Origin: Marinobacter nauticus
Lineage (GTDB): Bacteria > Pseudomonadota > Gammaproteobacteria > Pseudomonadales > Oleiphilaceae
Assembly (NCBI RefSeq): GCF_003634635.1
Contig: NZ_RBJB01000005.1
Span: 124,001-188,000, forward strand
Direction: 5' to 3'
Length of the DNA: 64,000 bases
Of the stretch, positions 1 to 9,966 are shown in pieces. Position 1 is the first letter of the stretch. Each line of letters starts with the position of its first letter. The position numbers and the translations under genes were made by a program. Under the pieces are notes generated by a model. The model made no database searches. It saw only the letters and a list, made by a program, of their open reading frames with translations, and was not told where the DNA came from.

Positions 1-849
1 CAGCTTTTTGTGCAGAGGTGACTGGTTCACCCCTTTAGCTACGAACCCCGTGATGCCGGAGGGTTTGCTTTCCCAGATAATCCGGGCTGCGGATTCTGTC
101 GGGAAACGTCCAAAAATGCAAGCCCCGGTTCCGGTTAATCTTGCAGGTCCGAATTGTGAAAGCCACTCCAGGCTCTGGTTAACCTCAGGATACAGTTTTC
201 GAACTACATCCTCACAGTCGTTTCGGTACCTCGAGGCGTCTCCCTCAAAAGCGGGGCGTATTTTGATTTTTGGTGTGTCCCTTGTCAACCCTTCGGCTGA
301 AAAAATCTTTCCGGTGCTGATGTTGCACTCGGGTTTGAGCACCACAAACCAGTCTTCCGGCGGGTTTGTGGGGGTCAGCTTTTCGCCGACACCCTCGCCA
401 AAGGCTGCATGGCCACGCACAAATACCGGCACATCGGCGCCCAGGCGCAGCCCGATTTCTGCAAGCTGGTCTTCGCCCAGATTCAGTTCCCAGAGGCGGT
501 TCATTGCAAGCAGGGTGGTTGCGGCGTTGGAGCTGCCGCCACCCAGGCCGCCGCCCATGGGCAAGCGCTTGTGGATGTGAATGGTAACGCCGGGGAGCGT
601 GTTCTCGGTGGTTTCGGTCAGGGCTTTGGCTGCCCTGATCACCAGGTTGTCATTGTCCGGAACGCCTGATACGGGTTCTGCCAGTCGTATGCCGGGCTGC
701 TCCGGAGTCAGTGTGAACGTGAGTTCGTCGCCATAGTCCAGAAACTGGAACAGGGTCTGGAGCTCGTGGTATCCGTCCGGGCGCCGGCCAACGATATGCA
801 GGAACAGGTTGAGTTTGGCGGGCGAGGGCAGGGTAATCCGGGTTAACAA
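1..849 (-). CDS. ispE: 4-diphosphocytidyl-2-C-methyl-D-erythritol kinase IspE (3' end cut by window)
   Basis: IspE phosphorylates CDP-methylerythritol with ATP in the cytosolic MEP isoprenoid pathway. Reading the minus strand from 849 gives 283 codons with no stop, close to the usual 280-290 aa, so only a few residues lie outside. The N-terminus reads [10 protein letters not shown], and the GHMP-kinase ATP loop [15 protein letters not shown] sits near residues 94-108. The start is forced: the lolB stop (855-853) is in the same frame, and TTG at 849 is the only usual start codon before the conserved region. It follows an AGAGGA ribosome site and lies 3 nt after lolB. The C-terminus NQSPLHKKL is typical of the family. 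Last gene of the TPR-lolB-ispE operon. Confidence 0.93.
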   Translation of the reverse strand, partial: MLTRITLPSPAKLNLFLHIVGRRPDGYHELQTLFQFLDYGDELTFTLTPEQPGIRLAEPVSGVPDNDNLVIRAAKALTETTENTLPGVTIHIHKRLPMGGGLGGGSSNAATTLLAMNRLWELNLGEDQLAEIGLRLGADVPVFVRGHAAFGEGVGEKLTPTNPPEDWFVVLKPECNISTGKIFSAEGLTRDTPKIKIRPAFEGDASRYRNDCEDVVRKLYPEVNQSLEWLSQFGPARLTGTGACIFGRFPTESAARIIWESKPSGITGFVAKGVNQSPLHKKL

Positions 850-852
850 TAC

Positions 853-1479
853 TCAGTCCTCTTGTTGCCATTCGCTGATGACCACGCGTACCCGTTTGTC
901 GCCGTTCAGGGCTGTGATCCGGGCAGGAAGCGCGGGCAGGCTGTCAATGAATGGCTGCCAGCGGTCATAGCGAATTTCCCAGCCATCCTGCCGCAGGATG
1001 GCCAGTTGGTGCTGTTCGTCGAACAGCAGGCGGAAATCACCCTCCGGCGCCGGCAGTCCCCGAACCCACCAGGCGAGGTTGTCGATGGGCAGGTTCCACC
1101 CTGTAGCGGCGGCCACCAGGGTTTCCGGGTCTGAGGACTGGTAGGTCTCACCATTGGCCAGGGTTAATTCTATGAAGCCCGGAACGCCCGTGAGTCGTGT
1201 TGTGCCCATGCCCAGGAATGAGGATGACAGCGAGAGGTCGTAGCGTTCACCCTGCTGGCGCCAGCCGTTGATAATGGCAGTGCCGCTGTCTGAGGGTTGT
1301 TTTACCGCCAGCTTTCCTCTCAGTTGCCATTGGTCAAAGCGGCTCAGGTGGTTGCTGCGCTCGGCCCAGTCGGCGGGCGGCTGGTTGGTCATGCCCTCGG
1401 GCAAGGGTTCCAGCTGGATGGTGGTACAGCCGGTCATGGCACCGGTTAGCAGTGCCACGCCGAGTAGTCTTCGGATCAT
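853..1479 (-). CDS. lolB: Outer-membrane lipoprotein insertion protein LolB
   Basis: LolB takes lipoproteins from periplasmic LolA and inserts them into the outer membrane, where it is itself anchored as a lipoprotein. The 208-aa product begins with a signal peptide ending in MTGC, with the lipidated cysteine at residue 18. The body shows LolB-like segments such as FDQWQLRGKLAV and the WWVRGLP loop. Its ATG overlaps the stop of the upstream TPR lipoprotein gene (ATGA), and ispE starts 3 nt after its own stop, so the three are probably co-transcribed. The lolB-ispE linkage next to hemA is common in pseudomonads. Confidence 0.93.
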   Translation of the reverse strand: MIRRLLGVALLTGAMTGCTTIQLEPLPEGMTNQPPADWAERSNHLSRFDQWQLRGKLAVKQPSDSGTAIINGWRQQGERYDLSLSSSFLGMGTTRLTGVPGFIELTLANGETYQSSDPETLVAAATGWNLPIDNLAWWVRGLPAPEGDFRLLFDEQHQLAILRQDGWEIRYDRWQPFIDSLPALPARITALNGDKRVRVVISEWQQED

Positions 1480-3233
1480 TGGTCGGCCCCATCACTGGTC
1501 AGCCGGTCGATGGTTTCCCGAAGAATTTCATGGTCCGGGCTCTGGTCCAGTCCTTCTTCCCAGATGATGCGTGCCTGTTCTTCATTACCGGTTACCCACA
1601 GGACTTCGCCATAGTGTGCCGCTACTTCCGGGTCCGGGTAGGCTTCCCAGGCGCGGGCCAGAAAGTCGAGGGCCTGATTCGTTTCGCCCTGGCGGAACAG
1701 TATCCATCCCATGCTGTCGAGAATAGCCGGGTTTTCCGGGTCCAGCTCAAGGGCTTTCTCAATATAACCGCGGGCTTCATCCAGGCGATCAGTACGTACC
1801 GTCAGAATGTAGCCCAGGGCGTTCAGGGCAACGGCATTGTCCGGTTGCAGTTCGAGGATGGTTTTCAAATCCTGCTCTGCGCCAGCCGGTTCTCCCATGG
1901 TGTCCTGTAGCATGGCCCGCGCATAGCGAAGTTCAACGTTGTTCGGGTAGCTTTCCAGTGCAGCATCGGCTGCGGCAAGGGCTTGCTCATTCCGCTCCTG
2001 ATCGATCAGCAGATTCACCTCCAGCAGCCAGAATTTCTCGGCGTGATCAGGGGCTCGCTCGCGCAGGTTCTGGATATGGGCAATGGCCTGGTCCAGTTCG
2101 CCGGCCTGGGCCTGCAGTTCGCTGGCACGGGCCAGCGACGGGAAGAAATAGTTTCCCCGTTGCACGCTCTGGTAGTACTCGATCGCCTGGTCGGTATTGC
2201 CGGCATCTTCCTCAATGCGTCCCAGGTAGTAGCTGGCTTCATCTTCATGATGGCCCTGCTCGATCAGGCGGGTCAGTTCCTCCCGGGCCAGTGCGGGTTG
2301 CTGGTTTTCCAGGGCGACCAGGGCGTGTGAGAGTCTCAGTCCCGGGGTGTCCGGATAGCGTTTTACCAGCCGTTCAAATTCGTCCTGGGCCGCCTGCAGC
2401 TCTCCCTCGTTAATCAGCATGCGGCCATAGAGGGTGCCCATCTGGCGGTTGGCCGGGAAGCGCCGGGTGTTGGTGGTCAGGTAATTCAGTGCCTCACGTT
2501 TCTGCCCGGTCTGGTAGAGCAGGTCGCCCTTGAGGATGATGGCCGGCTGAAAGCTAGGCTCTTGCTCAAGCAATTGGTTGATCTGCCGGAGGGCGACGGT
2601 CGGGGTGCCAGTTATTTTCTGCAGCAGGGCAATGCTGTACTGCAGTTCGGGGTTATCCGGGTGCTTGACTGCCAGTTGACTGTATAGCGTCAACAGCTCC
2701 TGTTGCTGCGCGGGCGGCAGTCCCGCGGCCATGGCAGCGAGGCTGTCAAAATCCGCGTCTTCTCCCTGGTCCATGATCTGCTCCATATGGAACAGGGCGT
2801 TTTCCAGTTTCTGGCGCTTGACCGCCTGAATGGCCGATATCCGATGTGCTTCCAGATTGTCGGGGTCCACGTCCAGCCAGAGTGTAGCCAGTTGTTGCTG
2901 GGCATTGTCTGCATTCAGAGACTGGGCGATCCGCATGGCCCGCTCAATCACGCCGGTGTCCCGTGAGGTTTTCGCAGCCTGGAGGTAATTGACCAGGGTG
3001 ACATCGTAACGGCCACGCTGGCCTGCCACTTCAGCCGACAGAAGCTGGTAAAGCACTTCCGGTTCGAATTCGGCATAGTTGATGGGCGTGGCAGGCGGGG
3101 TAGCTGCGGGGGTATCGGTCCCGGTTACCTCATCGGCGGGTTCCGGGGTACCGGAAAATACGGCGCAGCCCGGAAGTGTGACGAGAGTGAGTCCCAACAG
3201 GCAGGTAACCAGATACGGTGCGGATTTTTGCAT
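1476..3233 (-). CDS. Tetratricopeptide-repeat outer-membrane lipoprotein
   Basis: 585-aa TPR protein, probably a scaffold or assembly factor on the periplasmic side of an envelope membrane. The N-terminus is a lipoprotein signal ending in LPGC, with Cys23 as lipid anchor, followed by an acidic and proline-rich linker. The rest is repeated TPR helices; clear units include ALNALGYILTVRTDRLDEA and AILDSMGWILFRQGETNQAL near the C-terminus. It starts the operon with lolB (4-nt overlap) and ispE, and is divergent from hemA across 234 bp. The same gene order occurs in Pseudomonas. Its exact function is not known to me; the location suggests an envelope role. Confidence 0.85.
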   Translation of the reverse strand: MQKSAPYLVTCLLGLTLVTLPGCAVFSGTPEPADEVTGTDTPAATPPATPINYAEFEPEVLYQLLSAEVAGQRGRYDVTLVNYLQAAKTSRDTGVIERAMRIAQSLNADNAQQQLATLWLDVDPDNLEAHRISAIQAVKRQKLENALFHMEQIMDQGEDADFDSLAAMAAGLPPAQQQELLTLYSQLAVKHPDNPELQYSIALLQKITGTPTVALRQINQLLEQEPSFQPAIILKGDLLYQTGQKREALNYLTTNTRRFPANRQMGTLYGRMLINEGELQAAQDEFERLVKRYPDTPGLRLSHALVALENQQPALAREELTRLIEQGHHEDEASYYLGRIEEDAGNTDQAIEYYQSVQRGNYFFPSLARASELQAQAGELDQAIAHIQNLRERAPDHAEKFWLLEVNLLIDQERNEQALAAADAALESYPNNVELRYARAMLQDTMGEPAGAEQDLKTILELQPDNAVALNALGYILTVRTDRLDEARGYIEKALELDPENPAILDSMGWILFRQGETNQALDFLARAWEAYPDPEVAAHYGEVLWVTGNEEQARIIWEEGLDQSPDHEILRETIDRLTSDGADQ

Positions 3234-3303
3234 GCAACTTCCTGTGTGCTATCGGCGATAGGTCAGTGAAAACCGTTTTCTGCCCGGTAATTGAGGCAGA
3301 TCG

Positions 3304-3332
3304 GGTTGCGGCCACGGCCAAGGCCCTATAAT
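3304..3332 (+). promoter_or_regulatory. Possible sigma-70 promoter for hemA
   Basis: A perfect TATAAT lies at 3327-3332 in the 234-bp gap between the TPR gene and hemA. The -35 is poor: TTGCGG at 3306-3311 with only a 15-bp spacer. A second TAGAAT occurs at 3417-3422. Either could drive hemA-prfA-prmC-moeB; I cannot choose from sequence alone. Confidence 0.3.
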
Positions 3333-3467
3333 GGCATAAGCGTCTGAACTTGCCCAACCTGTCCGCACTTGCCGAAGGCGACGGGTTTTCGGGTGGCGAC
3401 TGAGCAGTTGCCCCGGTAGAATGGCGAGTGATTATCCATAATCAGGGCAGGGTTTTCTGTACTCCAA

Positions 3468-4757
3468 ATGGCACTAGTAACGCTGGGAATTAACCATCGC
3501 ACCGCACCCGTGGAGATCCGCGAGCGTGTGGCGTTCACGCCGGAGCGAATGGCCGAGGCCTTTTCAGAACTCCGTGCTGCCTCCGGTGCCAGCGAGGCGG
3601 CTATCCTGTCCACCTGCAACCGGACGGAACTCTATCTGGCCGGCGATGACGACTGTGCCCCCTCGGTGCTGCGCTGGCTGGCCGGTTTCCACGAGCTGGA
3701 TGTGGCCGATCTTGAAAACGTACTCTATGTGCATCGGGATTCCGACGCGGTTCGTCATATGATGCGGGTGGCCGCCGGCCTGGACTCCATGGTGTTGGGC
3801 GAGCCGCAGATTCTGGGCCAGCTCAAGGATGCCTATGCGCTGGCGCGGGAACACAGCGCCACCGGTTCCTTTCTATCCCGGTTGTTCGAGCAGACCTTTT
3901 CAGTAGCCAAGCGGGTACGCACCCAGACGGCCATTGGTGAAAACCCGGTGTCGGTTGCCTATGCCTCGGTCAGCATGGCGCACCACATTTTTGCGGACAT
4001 GTCCCGCAACAAGGCGCTGCTGATTGGTGCCGGGAAAACCATTGAACTGGTCGCACGACACCTGGCAGAAGCCGGTGTGCGTAGTTTTCTGGTGGCTAAC
4101 CGTACGCTGGAGAAGGCCCAGGCGCTGGCAGAAGCCCACGGTGGTAAAGGCATTCTGCTGTCGGAAATTCCGGATCATCTTTCCGACGTGGATATCGTGA
4201 TTTCCTCCACCGCCAGCCCCTTGCCGATTCTGGGCAAAGGCGCGGTGGAAAGGGCGTTGAAGAAGCGCAAACACCGGCCCTATTTCATGGTCGACATTGC
4301 CGTGCCCCGGGATATTGAACCGGAAGTGGCGTCACTGGCCGACGTCTACCTCTATACCGTAGACGACCTGCGCCAGGTGATTGAAGAGAATATTCGCTCC
4401 CGGGAAGGCGCGGCCCGGGAGGCGGAAAACCTGATCAGCAGTGGCGTTCAGGATTTTCTGGATCAGCTGCGTGCCCTGGATGCGGTTTCCACTCTCAAGG
4501 TGTTCCGTCAGCGTGCAGAATTGCTGCGCGATGTCGAAACCGAAAAAGCCTTGCGCGCCCTGCGCAACGGCACCGATCCGGAGACGGCCCTGCGCTCACT
4601 GGCACGGGGCCTGACCAACAAACTTCTGCACCAACCCTCGGTTCAGGTACGCAAGGCGATGGCCGAAGGCCGTACCGAAGTGACCGAATGCCTGAGGGAG
4701 CTTTACCAGCTGGACGCACTGGAAGCTGACGAGCCCACCACCACGGAAAAACTATGA
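3468..4757 (+). CDS. hemA: Glutamyl-tRNA reductase HemA
   Basis: Reduces glutamyl-tRNA(Glu) with NADPH to glutamate-1-semialdehyde, the first committed step of C5-pathway haem synthesis. The 429-aa length is normal. Seen: the N-terminal signature [15 protein letters not shown], the catalytic nucleophile Cys50 in STCNRTELY, the segment [16 protein letters not shown], an NADPH-binding Rossmann stretch LLIGAGKT, and a C-terminal helical dimerisation domain. Its stop overlaps the prfA start (ATGA at 4754-4757). HemA is often feedback-regulated by haem-induced proteolysis, but nothing in the sequence can confirm that here. Confidence 0.97.
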   Translation: MALVTLGINHRTAPVEIRERVAFTPERMAEAFSELRAASGASEAAILSTCNRTELYLAGDDDCAPSVLRWLAGFHELDVADLENVLYVHRDSDAVRHMMRVAAGLDSMVLGEPQILGQLKDAYALAREHSATGSFLSRLFEQTFSVAKRVRTQTAIGENPVSVAYASVSMAHHIFADMSRNKALLIGAGKTIELVARHLAEAGVRSFLVANRTLEKAQALAEAHGGKGILLSEIPDHLSDVDIVISSTASPLPILGKGAVERALKKRKHRPYFMVDIAVPRDIEPEVASLADVYLYTVDDLRQVIEENIRSREGAAREAENLISSGVQDFLDQLRALDAVSTLKVFRQRAELLRDVETEKALRALRNGTDPETALRSLARGLTNKLLHQPSVQVRKAMAEGRTEVTECLRELYQLDALEADEPTTTEKL

Positions 4758-5845
4758 AACCATCCATCCAGTCCCGCCTCGAACAGCTTGTTGAAAGGTT
4801 CGAGGAGGTGAACGCGTTGCTGAGTGATGCATCGGTGATTGCCAATCAGGATAAATTCCGGGACCTGTCCCGCGAGTTCGCCGAGATTGAACCGGTGGTC
4901 AAGTGTTTTCAGGCTTGGCGACAGTCTCTGGAGGACATCGATGCGGCCACGGAACTGGCCAAAGACGGCGATGCAGACATGCGGGAAATGGCCGAAGAGG
5001 AGCTGGCCAGTGCCCGGGCTCGCAGTGAAGAGCTGGACGAAGAATTGCAGCGTTTAATGCTGCCCAAAGACCCCAATGACACCAAGAATGTGTTCCTGGA
5101 AATCCGTGCCGGCACCGGGGGCGATGAAGCCGCTATCTTTGCCGGCGACCTGTTTCGCATGTATTCCCGCTATGCAGAGAAACGCCGGTGGCAGGTCGAA
5201 GTGCTCAGCGAAAATGAAGGGGAGCACGGCGGTTTCAAGGAAATCATCGCCCGCCTCTCTGGCGATGGTGTTTATGGCACGCTGAAATTTGAATCCGGTG
5301 CGCACCGGGTGCAGAGAGTGCCGGAAACCGAATCCCAGGGCCGCATTCACACCTCGGCCTGCACAGTTGCCGTGATGCCGGAGGCCGACGAAGCCGAAGC
5401 GGTCGAGATCAACAAAGCCGATCTGCGGGTGGATACCTTCCGCTCCTCCGGTGCCGGTGGTCAGCACGTGAACAAAACCGACTCGGCCATCCGCATCACC
5501 CACCTGCCCACGGGCATTGTGGTGGAATGCCAGGAAGAACGTTCCCAGCACAAGAACCGCGCCAAGGCCCTGAGCCTGCTGGCCTCCCGCCTTCAGAATG
5601 CCGAGCTGGAAAAGCAGCAGAAGAGCATGGCGGAAACCCGCAAGAGCCTGGTGGGCAGCGGTGATCGTTCCGAACGTATCCGCACCTACAACTTCCCCCA
5701 GGGCCGGGTAACGGATCATCGTATCAACCTGACTCTGTACAAGCTCGACGAAGTGATTGCCGGAGACCTGGACGCCGTGGTGGTTCCCTTGCAGCAGGAA
5801 CACCAGGCCGAACTGCTGGCAGATATGGCCAATGAGCAGCAGTGA
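4754..5845 (+). CDS. prfA: Peptide chain release factor 1
   Basis: RF1 recognises UAA and UAG stop codons and triggers peptide release in the ribosome. The 363-aa protein has the codon-reading tripeptide region [17 protein letters not shown] (a PxT-type anticodon, here PET) and the universally conserved GGQ at residues 235-237 in [13 protein letters not shown], whose glutamine is methylated by PrmC. The start overlaps hemA by 4 nt, and the last 14 nt overlap prmC, so modifier and substrate are translationally coupled. Confidence 0.97.
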   Translation: MKPSIQSRLEQLVERFEEVNALLSDASVIANQDKFRDLSREFAEIEPVVKCFQAWRQSLEDIDAATELAKDGDADMREMAEEELASARARSEELDEELQRLMLPKDPNDTKNVFLEIRAGTGGDEAAIFAGDLFRMYSRYAEKRRWQVEVLSENEGEHGGFKEIIARLSGDGVYGTLKFESGAHRVQRVPETESQGRIHTSACTVAVMPEADEAEAVEINKADLRVDTFRSSGAGGQHVNKTDSAIRITHLPTGIVVECQEERSQHKNRAKALSLLASRLQNAELEKQQKSMAETRKSLVGSGDRSERIRTYNFPQGRVTDHRINLTLYKLDEVIAGDLDAVVVPLQQEHQAELLADMANEQQ

Positions 5846-6689
5846 ATGTTCGCTTACCTGTGAGGCCCTGCTGAGAGAAGCGGCAGGCCGGATTGGTGGT
5901 GAGTCTCCCAGGCTGGATGCCGAACTCCTGTTGAGCCATATCACCGGCCTGACCCGCACCAGTTTCCGGGCGTGGCCGGGGCGGGACGTGCCGGTGGAGC
6001 AGGCAGAGCGGTTCTTCGCGTTGGTGGGCGAGCGTGCCAGCGGCCAACCCGTTGCCTATCTGCTGGGGGAGCAGGAGTTCTGGTCTCTCCCTCTGAAAGT
6101 CAGTCCGTCCACCCTGATCCCCCGGCCAGATACGGAGTGCGTGGTAGAGGCCGCGCTGTCGCTGGAATTACCTGCCAGCGCAAGCGTGCTGGACCTCGGC
6201 ACCGGCACCGGTGCTATCGCGCTGGCTCTGGCCAGTGAACAGCCTGGCTGGCAGATTATGGCCAGTGACCGTGTGGAAGACGCGGTCGAGCTGGCCCGGG
6301 AAAACAGCCAGCGCCTGGGATTGCCTGTTACCGTGGTAAAGAGCCACTGGTTCGACCAGATTCCCGCCGGTACTTTCGACCTTCTGATTTCCAATCCACC
6401 GTATATACCGGCCAGCGACCGTCATTTAAGGGAAGGCGATGTGCGCTTCGAGCCTGAATCTGCCCTTGTGGCCGGAGACGACGGTCTGGACGATATTCGT
6501 CTGCTGGTGACCGAAGGACTGAACTGGCTCAACCCCAATGGCTGGATGCTGCTGGAGCATGGCTACGACCAGGGCAGCGCTGTACGGGATTTGTTTGCAA
6601 AAGCCGGATGGCGCAACATGGAAACCCGCAAAGATTACGGCGGCAATGATCGCATGACCCTGGCCAGGAAACCGGCCAGCGACCAATAG
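5832..6689 (+). CDS. prmC: Release-factor glutamine N5-methyltransferase PrmC
   Basis: Methylates the glutamine of the GGQ motif in RF1 and RF2 using S-adenosylmethionine. The ATG at 5832 ([14 protein letters not shown]) gives 285 aa, close to the E. coli enzyme; a longer reading frame exists upstream but lies inside prfA. Seen: an N-terminal helical domain, the SAM-binding stretch [16 protein letters not shown], and the catalytic NPPY motif in [11 protein letters not shown]. It overlaps the end of prfA by 14 nt and is followed 11 nt later by moeB. Confidence 0.95.
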   Translation: MSSSECSLTCEALLREAAGRIGGESPRLDAELLLSHITGLTRTSFRAWPGRDVPVEQAERFFALVGERASGQPVAYLLGEQEFWSLPLKVSPSTLIPRPDTECVVEAALSLELPASASVLDLGTGTGAIALALASEQPGWQIMASDRVEDAVELARENSQRLGLPVTVVKSHWFDQIPAGTFDLLISNPPYIPASDRHLREGDVRFEPESALVAGDDGLDDIRLLVTEGLNWLNPNGWMLLEHGYDQGSAVRDLFAKAGWRNMETRKDYGGNDRMTLARKPASDQ

Positions 6690-6700
6690 CGAGAACAACT

Positions 6701-7447
6701 ATGCTCAGCGACGAAGAACTCCTCCGCTACAGCCGGCAAATCCTGATGCCCCGGTTCGACATCGCCGGCCAGGAAAAACTCAAAGCCGCCCACGTACTGG
6801 TTATTGGCGCTGGCGGCCTGGGTTGTCCTGTGGCCCTCTACCTGGGCGCCGCAGGTATTGGCCACCTGACTCTGGTTGACGATGACCAGATCGAGCTGGC
6901 AAATCTGCAGCGCCAGATAGCCTTTGAGCAAAGCTGGCTGGGCAATTCAAAAGCCGAGCGTCTGGCCGAGCGGGTGAGGGCGATCAATCCGGAGATTACC
7001 GTTAATGCGGTGAATCGCCGGGTGGATGGTGATGATTTGCGCCATCTGGTGAGCGAATCCACACTGGTGCTGGACTGCACGGACAACTTCAATACCCGGT
7101 TCGCCCTGAACCGGGCTTCGGTTTCTTCGAAAGTGCCCCTGGTTTCGGGGGCTGCAATAAGAGGTGAAGGCCAGCTTTCCGTTTACGATCCTCGCCAGTC
7201 GGAAAGCCCTTGTTACCATTGCCTGTATCCTGAACAGGGCAACGAAGACCTGACCTGCTCGGAAGCTGGTGTCATTGCTCCGCTCGTCGGTATGATCGGC
7301 TCGGCTCAGGCGATGGAAGCTGTAAAGGTCATCTCAGAGGTTGGTAAACCATTGGTAGGCAGTCTGCTAATTCTGGATGCCTGGCAGATGGAATGGCGGG
7401 AGATGAAGCTGGCAAGAGATCCCGAGTGCCCAGTCTGCGCAAGTTAA
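6701..7447 (+). CDS. moeB: MoeB/ThiF-family sulfur-carrier adenylyltransferase (probable MoeB)
   Basis: E1-like enzyme that adenylates the C-terminal glycine of a sulfur-carrier protein (MoaD in molybdopterin synthesis, or ThiS in thiamine synthesis). The 248-aa protein has the ATP loop GAGGLG at residues 36-41, the R-Q-I region after it, and two Cys-x-x-Cys pairs (CYHC and CPVC) that bind structural zinc. The hemA-prfA-prmC-moeB order also occurs in other gammaproteobacteria and favours MoeB over ThiF. No moa or thi genes are nearby to settle the partner. Confidence 0.85.
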   Translation: MLSDEELLRYSRQILMPRFDIAGQEKLKAAHVLVIGAGGLGCPVALYLGAAGIGHLTLVDDDQIELANLQRQIAFEQSWLGNSKAERLAERVRAINPEITVNAVNRRVDGDDLRHLVSESTLVLDCTDNFNTRFALNRASVSSKVPLVSGAAIRGEGQLSVYDPRQSESPCYHCLYPEQGNEDLTCSEAGVIAPLVGMIGSAQAMEAVKVISEVGKPLVGSLLILDAWQMEWREMKLARDPECPVCAS

Positions 7448-7457
7448 CTCCAGGATA

Positions 7458-7570
7458 GGTCAGGGTTGGGGGAGGTCTTTCCAAAACCCTGTGGAGCCAT
7501 GGATGGCGGAACGGAGCCTACATGGATGTATTTACGGCGTGTTTTGGAAAGACCTCCCCCAACCCTGACC
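7458..7570. repeat. Intergenic element with 30-bp perfect inverted repeat
   Basis: The left arm 7458-7487 and right arm 7541-7570 are exact reverse complements over 30 nt, separated by 53 nt. The arms begin GGTCAGGGTTGGGGGAGG on the left. The loop contains ATG-rich near-palindromes (GCCATGGATGGC, TACATGGATGTA). It lies between convergent moeB and phrB, so it could act as a bidirectional terminator, though no T-tract follows the arms. From memory it resembles a dispersed intergenic repeat of Marinobacter-like genomes; it contains no transposase. Confidence 0.85.
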
Positions 7571-7590
7571 GGCAACGAGACTCCAAAGTC

Positions 7591-8982
7591 TCAATCCTTC
7601 AGCGCCTGAAACCTGGCGATGGCTTCTTTGCGGGACTCTTTCAGGTCCACAATGGGTTTGGGATAGCCTTTTGGGATAACACCACCCCTGGAAGGGTCAT
7701 GAATCCGCTTGTTGTCGAGCTTTGCCAGCTCCGGCACCCAGTTCCGAATAAACTCCCCCTTAGGATCAAACCGCTCACTCTGGGTCACCGGATTGAACAC
7801 CCGAAAGTAGGGCGCAGCATCGGTACCCGTTGAGGCACTCCACTGCCAGCCACCGTTGTTAGACGCCAGAAAGCCATCCACCAGATTCTGCATAAACCAG
7901 GCTTCACCAAGCCGCCAGTCGATAAACAGGTTCTTGGTGAGGAACATGGCAGTGATCATCCGCAGGCGATTGTGCATCCAGCCGGTGGCTTTCAACTGGC
8001 GCATGGCTGCATCCACAATAGGGATGCCCGTGCGGCCTTCCTTCCAGGCTTCGAAATGCTCGCCCGGCGTATTCCAGGCCAGAGCCTCGGTTTCCTCCTT
8101 GAACGCACGTCCCATACCCACTCGCGGGTAGTGATAAAGGATATGGATGTAGAAATCCCGCCAGGCGATTTCATTGATCCAGGTTTCCACGCCTTCCCCG
8201 GAAAGGCCGGATTGCTTTGCCGCAATCAGGCACTGGCGCCCGGAGAGCACGCCATTGGCCAGGTAGGGGGAGAGCTGGCTGGTGCCATCCAGCGCCGGGA
8301 AGTCCCGGTTATCTTTGTAGTCCTTGGCGCGCTCCGCCAGAAACGCTTCCAGCTGCTCGTGAGCGGCATCCTCTCCCGTTGGTACCAGGGGCTCCGGTGT
8401 CTCTCTGAACGGCGCAGGCAGGGTGTCGGTCTTTTCGGGTTTGACCGCGTTGCCGACCGCGGCGGGCCTGGGGTGCAGAGTGGGCCGTGTTTCCTCTATC
8501 CAGCTGCGCCAGCGCCGGGAGAAGGGGGTAAACACTGAATAGGGTTCGTTCTGCTGGGTCAGAATCTGGCCGACCGGGGCGACTGTCTGATCCCGGTACT
8601 TGCTCACCCGGATGCCGAAGTCCACCAGGCGATCGCGCAGTGCTTTATCCCTGCGGCGTTCATTAATGCCGTACTCCTCGTTGAAATGGACCTCGGCAAT
8701 GTCACTGTCCGTGCAGAACTGCAGCAGCGCATCGCTGCCATCCGAAAAACGCTCGGCGTTCAGGAATGTCAGTGGAACGCCAAGCTCAGCCAGTTCCCGG
8801 GCCAGGGCGTTGGCGTGTTCAAGAACAAAGCGTACCCGGGCGGCAGACCAGTCGTGTTCCTGCCATTGCTGAGGGGTAACTACAAAACACGCGCGCACCG
8901 GGTCTCCGGACCGGCACGCGGCCGTCAGGGCAGGGTTGTCGGCAAGCCGAAGGTCGTTACGGAACCACACCAGTTGTGTCAT
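7591..8982 (-). CDS. phrB: Deoxyribodipyrimidine photolyase (CPD photolyase)
   Basis: Uses light and reduced FAD to split cyclobutane pyrimidine dimers in DNA. From the ATG at 8982 (MTQLVWFRNDLRL) the protein is 463 aa. Seen: the N-terminal antenna-chromophore Rossmann domain, the FAD-binding helical domain with EIAWRDFY and MHNRLRMITAMFLTKNL, and the signature NNGGWQWSASTGTDAAPYFR near residues 375-394. An upstream TTG at 9027 would add 15 residues, but family members start at the chosen Met. It stands alone, convergent with moeB and divergent from the next operon. Confidence 0.95.
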   Translation of the reverse strand: MTQLVWFRNDLRLADNPALTAACRSGDPVRACFVVTPQQWQEHDWSAARVRFVLEHANALARELAELGVPLTFLNAERFSDGSDALLQFCTDSDIAEVHFNEEYGINERRRDKALRDRLVDFGIRVSKYRDQTVAPVGQILTQQNEPYSVFTPFSRRWRSWIEETRPTLHPRPAAVGNAVKPEKTDTLPAPFRETPEPLVPTGEDAAHEQLEAFLAERAKDYKDNRDFPALDGTSQLSPYLANGVLSGRQCLIAAKQSGLSGEGVETWINEIAWRDFYIHILYHYPRVGMGRAFKEETEALAWNTPGEHFEAWKEGRTGIPIVDAAMRQLKATGWMHNRLRMITAMFLTKNLFIDWRLGEAWFMQNLVDGFLASNNGGWQWSASTGTDAAPYFRVFNPVTQSERFDPKGEFIRNWVPELAKLDNKRIHDPSRGGVIPKGYPKPIVDLKESRKEAIARFQALKD

Positions 8983-9133
8983 CGGGTCATCCAGGTCGTT
9001 GACGGGTGCATATAAGGGTAAATACAACCCAAAAAATCATAGGCTTGTATATTCGCTGCAACTACCGGATTGGATTATAGTTAAAACCAGCCGCCACCGA
9101 ATCACGCTGACAACAAGGAGCCGTTTCGCAGGC

Positions 9134-9946
9134 ATGACCGAGCAAACCGAAAGCCAGCGCGAAGGTGTCTGGGCGCACCCCTATCAACTGGCATCCGGCC
9201 AGACACAGCAACATCAGCTTGGACATACCCGGGTCTGGATTACCCTGCTGGACCTTGAGTGGCAGGTGCGTGAGGAGAAGCTGGATATTCATTCCGATCC
9301 CCTCCATTGGCAGGAAACCCTGGGCCATACCGTGCCATCCGCTGATATCCCAGTGCAGCGTTTTGTGCGTATGGATGATAACGGTATCGTCCGCTTCAAC
9401 CCCGCTATGGGCTGTCGTCCCACGGTTATACGGCCGTTCCAGCCTTTAACCATTCCTGCCGGTGGGCGCTGTTTGCTTTACGTGGGAACATCCTTGTGGA
9501 TGAAAGTGTGTGTAGGTGATGGGCAAACGGAGCTGACCGAGATCCCGCTGGCCGTGCCCTCCATGACCTGGCTTGGCCGTAACACCATGGAGGGAGAGCT
9601 TTGCTACGCTTCCTCCACGTTTGGTCGTCTGGCACTTGAGGCGGTGCCGAAACGGCCCTGGCGGGCCGTTACTCCGGTGACCATCATCAATCGCCGTGAG
9701 CAGTCACTGCTGCTGGAGAGGTTCAGCCTGCCCACGCCATTGCTGGCCCTTTATCGTAACGAGCGTGGACAGCTGTGGACGCCGGGAGTCACGGTAGAGT
9801 GTGAAACCGATATGAACTCCGCCAGCCTGAATATTGAACAGTCAGTACCCGCCTGTGCCGGTCAATGCCAACTGGTGGCGCCGCCCCGGGAAAAGCTGGC
9901 CAAAGGGCGCCGCCTGGTGCGGGCGTTTGACCGGATGTTTGGCTGA
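9134..9946 (+). CDS. Conserved protein of unknown function (possibly DUF432)
   Basis: 270-aa soluble protein with no signal peptide or membrane segment, rich in beta-prone stretches. I do not recognise a catalytic motif. The order beside an mscS gene recalls DUF432 proteins, but this is memory and not a match I can prove. The ATG at 9134 (MTEQTESQREGVW) has AAGGAGCC about 20 nt upstream, which is a long spacing. The same frame stays open upstream to 8936 across the start of divergent phrB, so earlier starts are unlikely. It heads a tightly packed operon with mscS, a protease, rimK, an astE-like gene and yjbQ. Confidence 0.75.
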   Translation: MTEQTESQREGVWAHPYQLASGQTQQHQLGHTRVWITLLDLEWQVREEKLDIHSDPLHWQETLGHTVPSADIPVQRFVRMDDNGIVRFNPAMGCRPTVIRPFQPLTIPAGGRCLLYVGTSLWMKVCVGDGQTELTEIPLAVPSMTWLGRNTMEGELCYASSTFGRLALEAVPKRPWRAVTPVTIINRREQSLLLERFSLPTPLLALYRNERGQLWTPGVTVECETDMNSASLNIEQSVPACAGQCQLVAPPREKLAKGRRLVRAFDRMFG

Positions 9947-9966
9947 CAGAATCAGGAGCAACTCTG

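Noticed and set aside
8..580. 190-aa plus-strand reading frame
   Set aside because: It is antisense to ispE, whose minus-strand translation carries clear kinase motifs; the plus frame matches no family.
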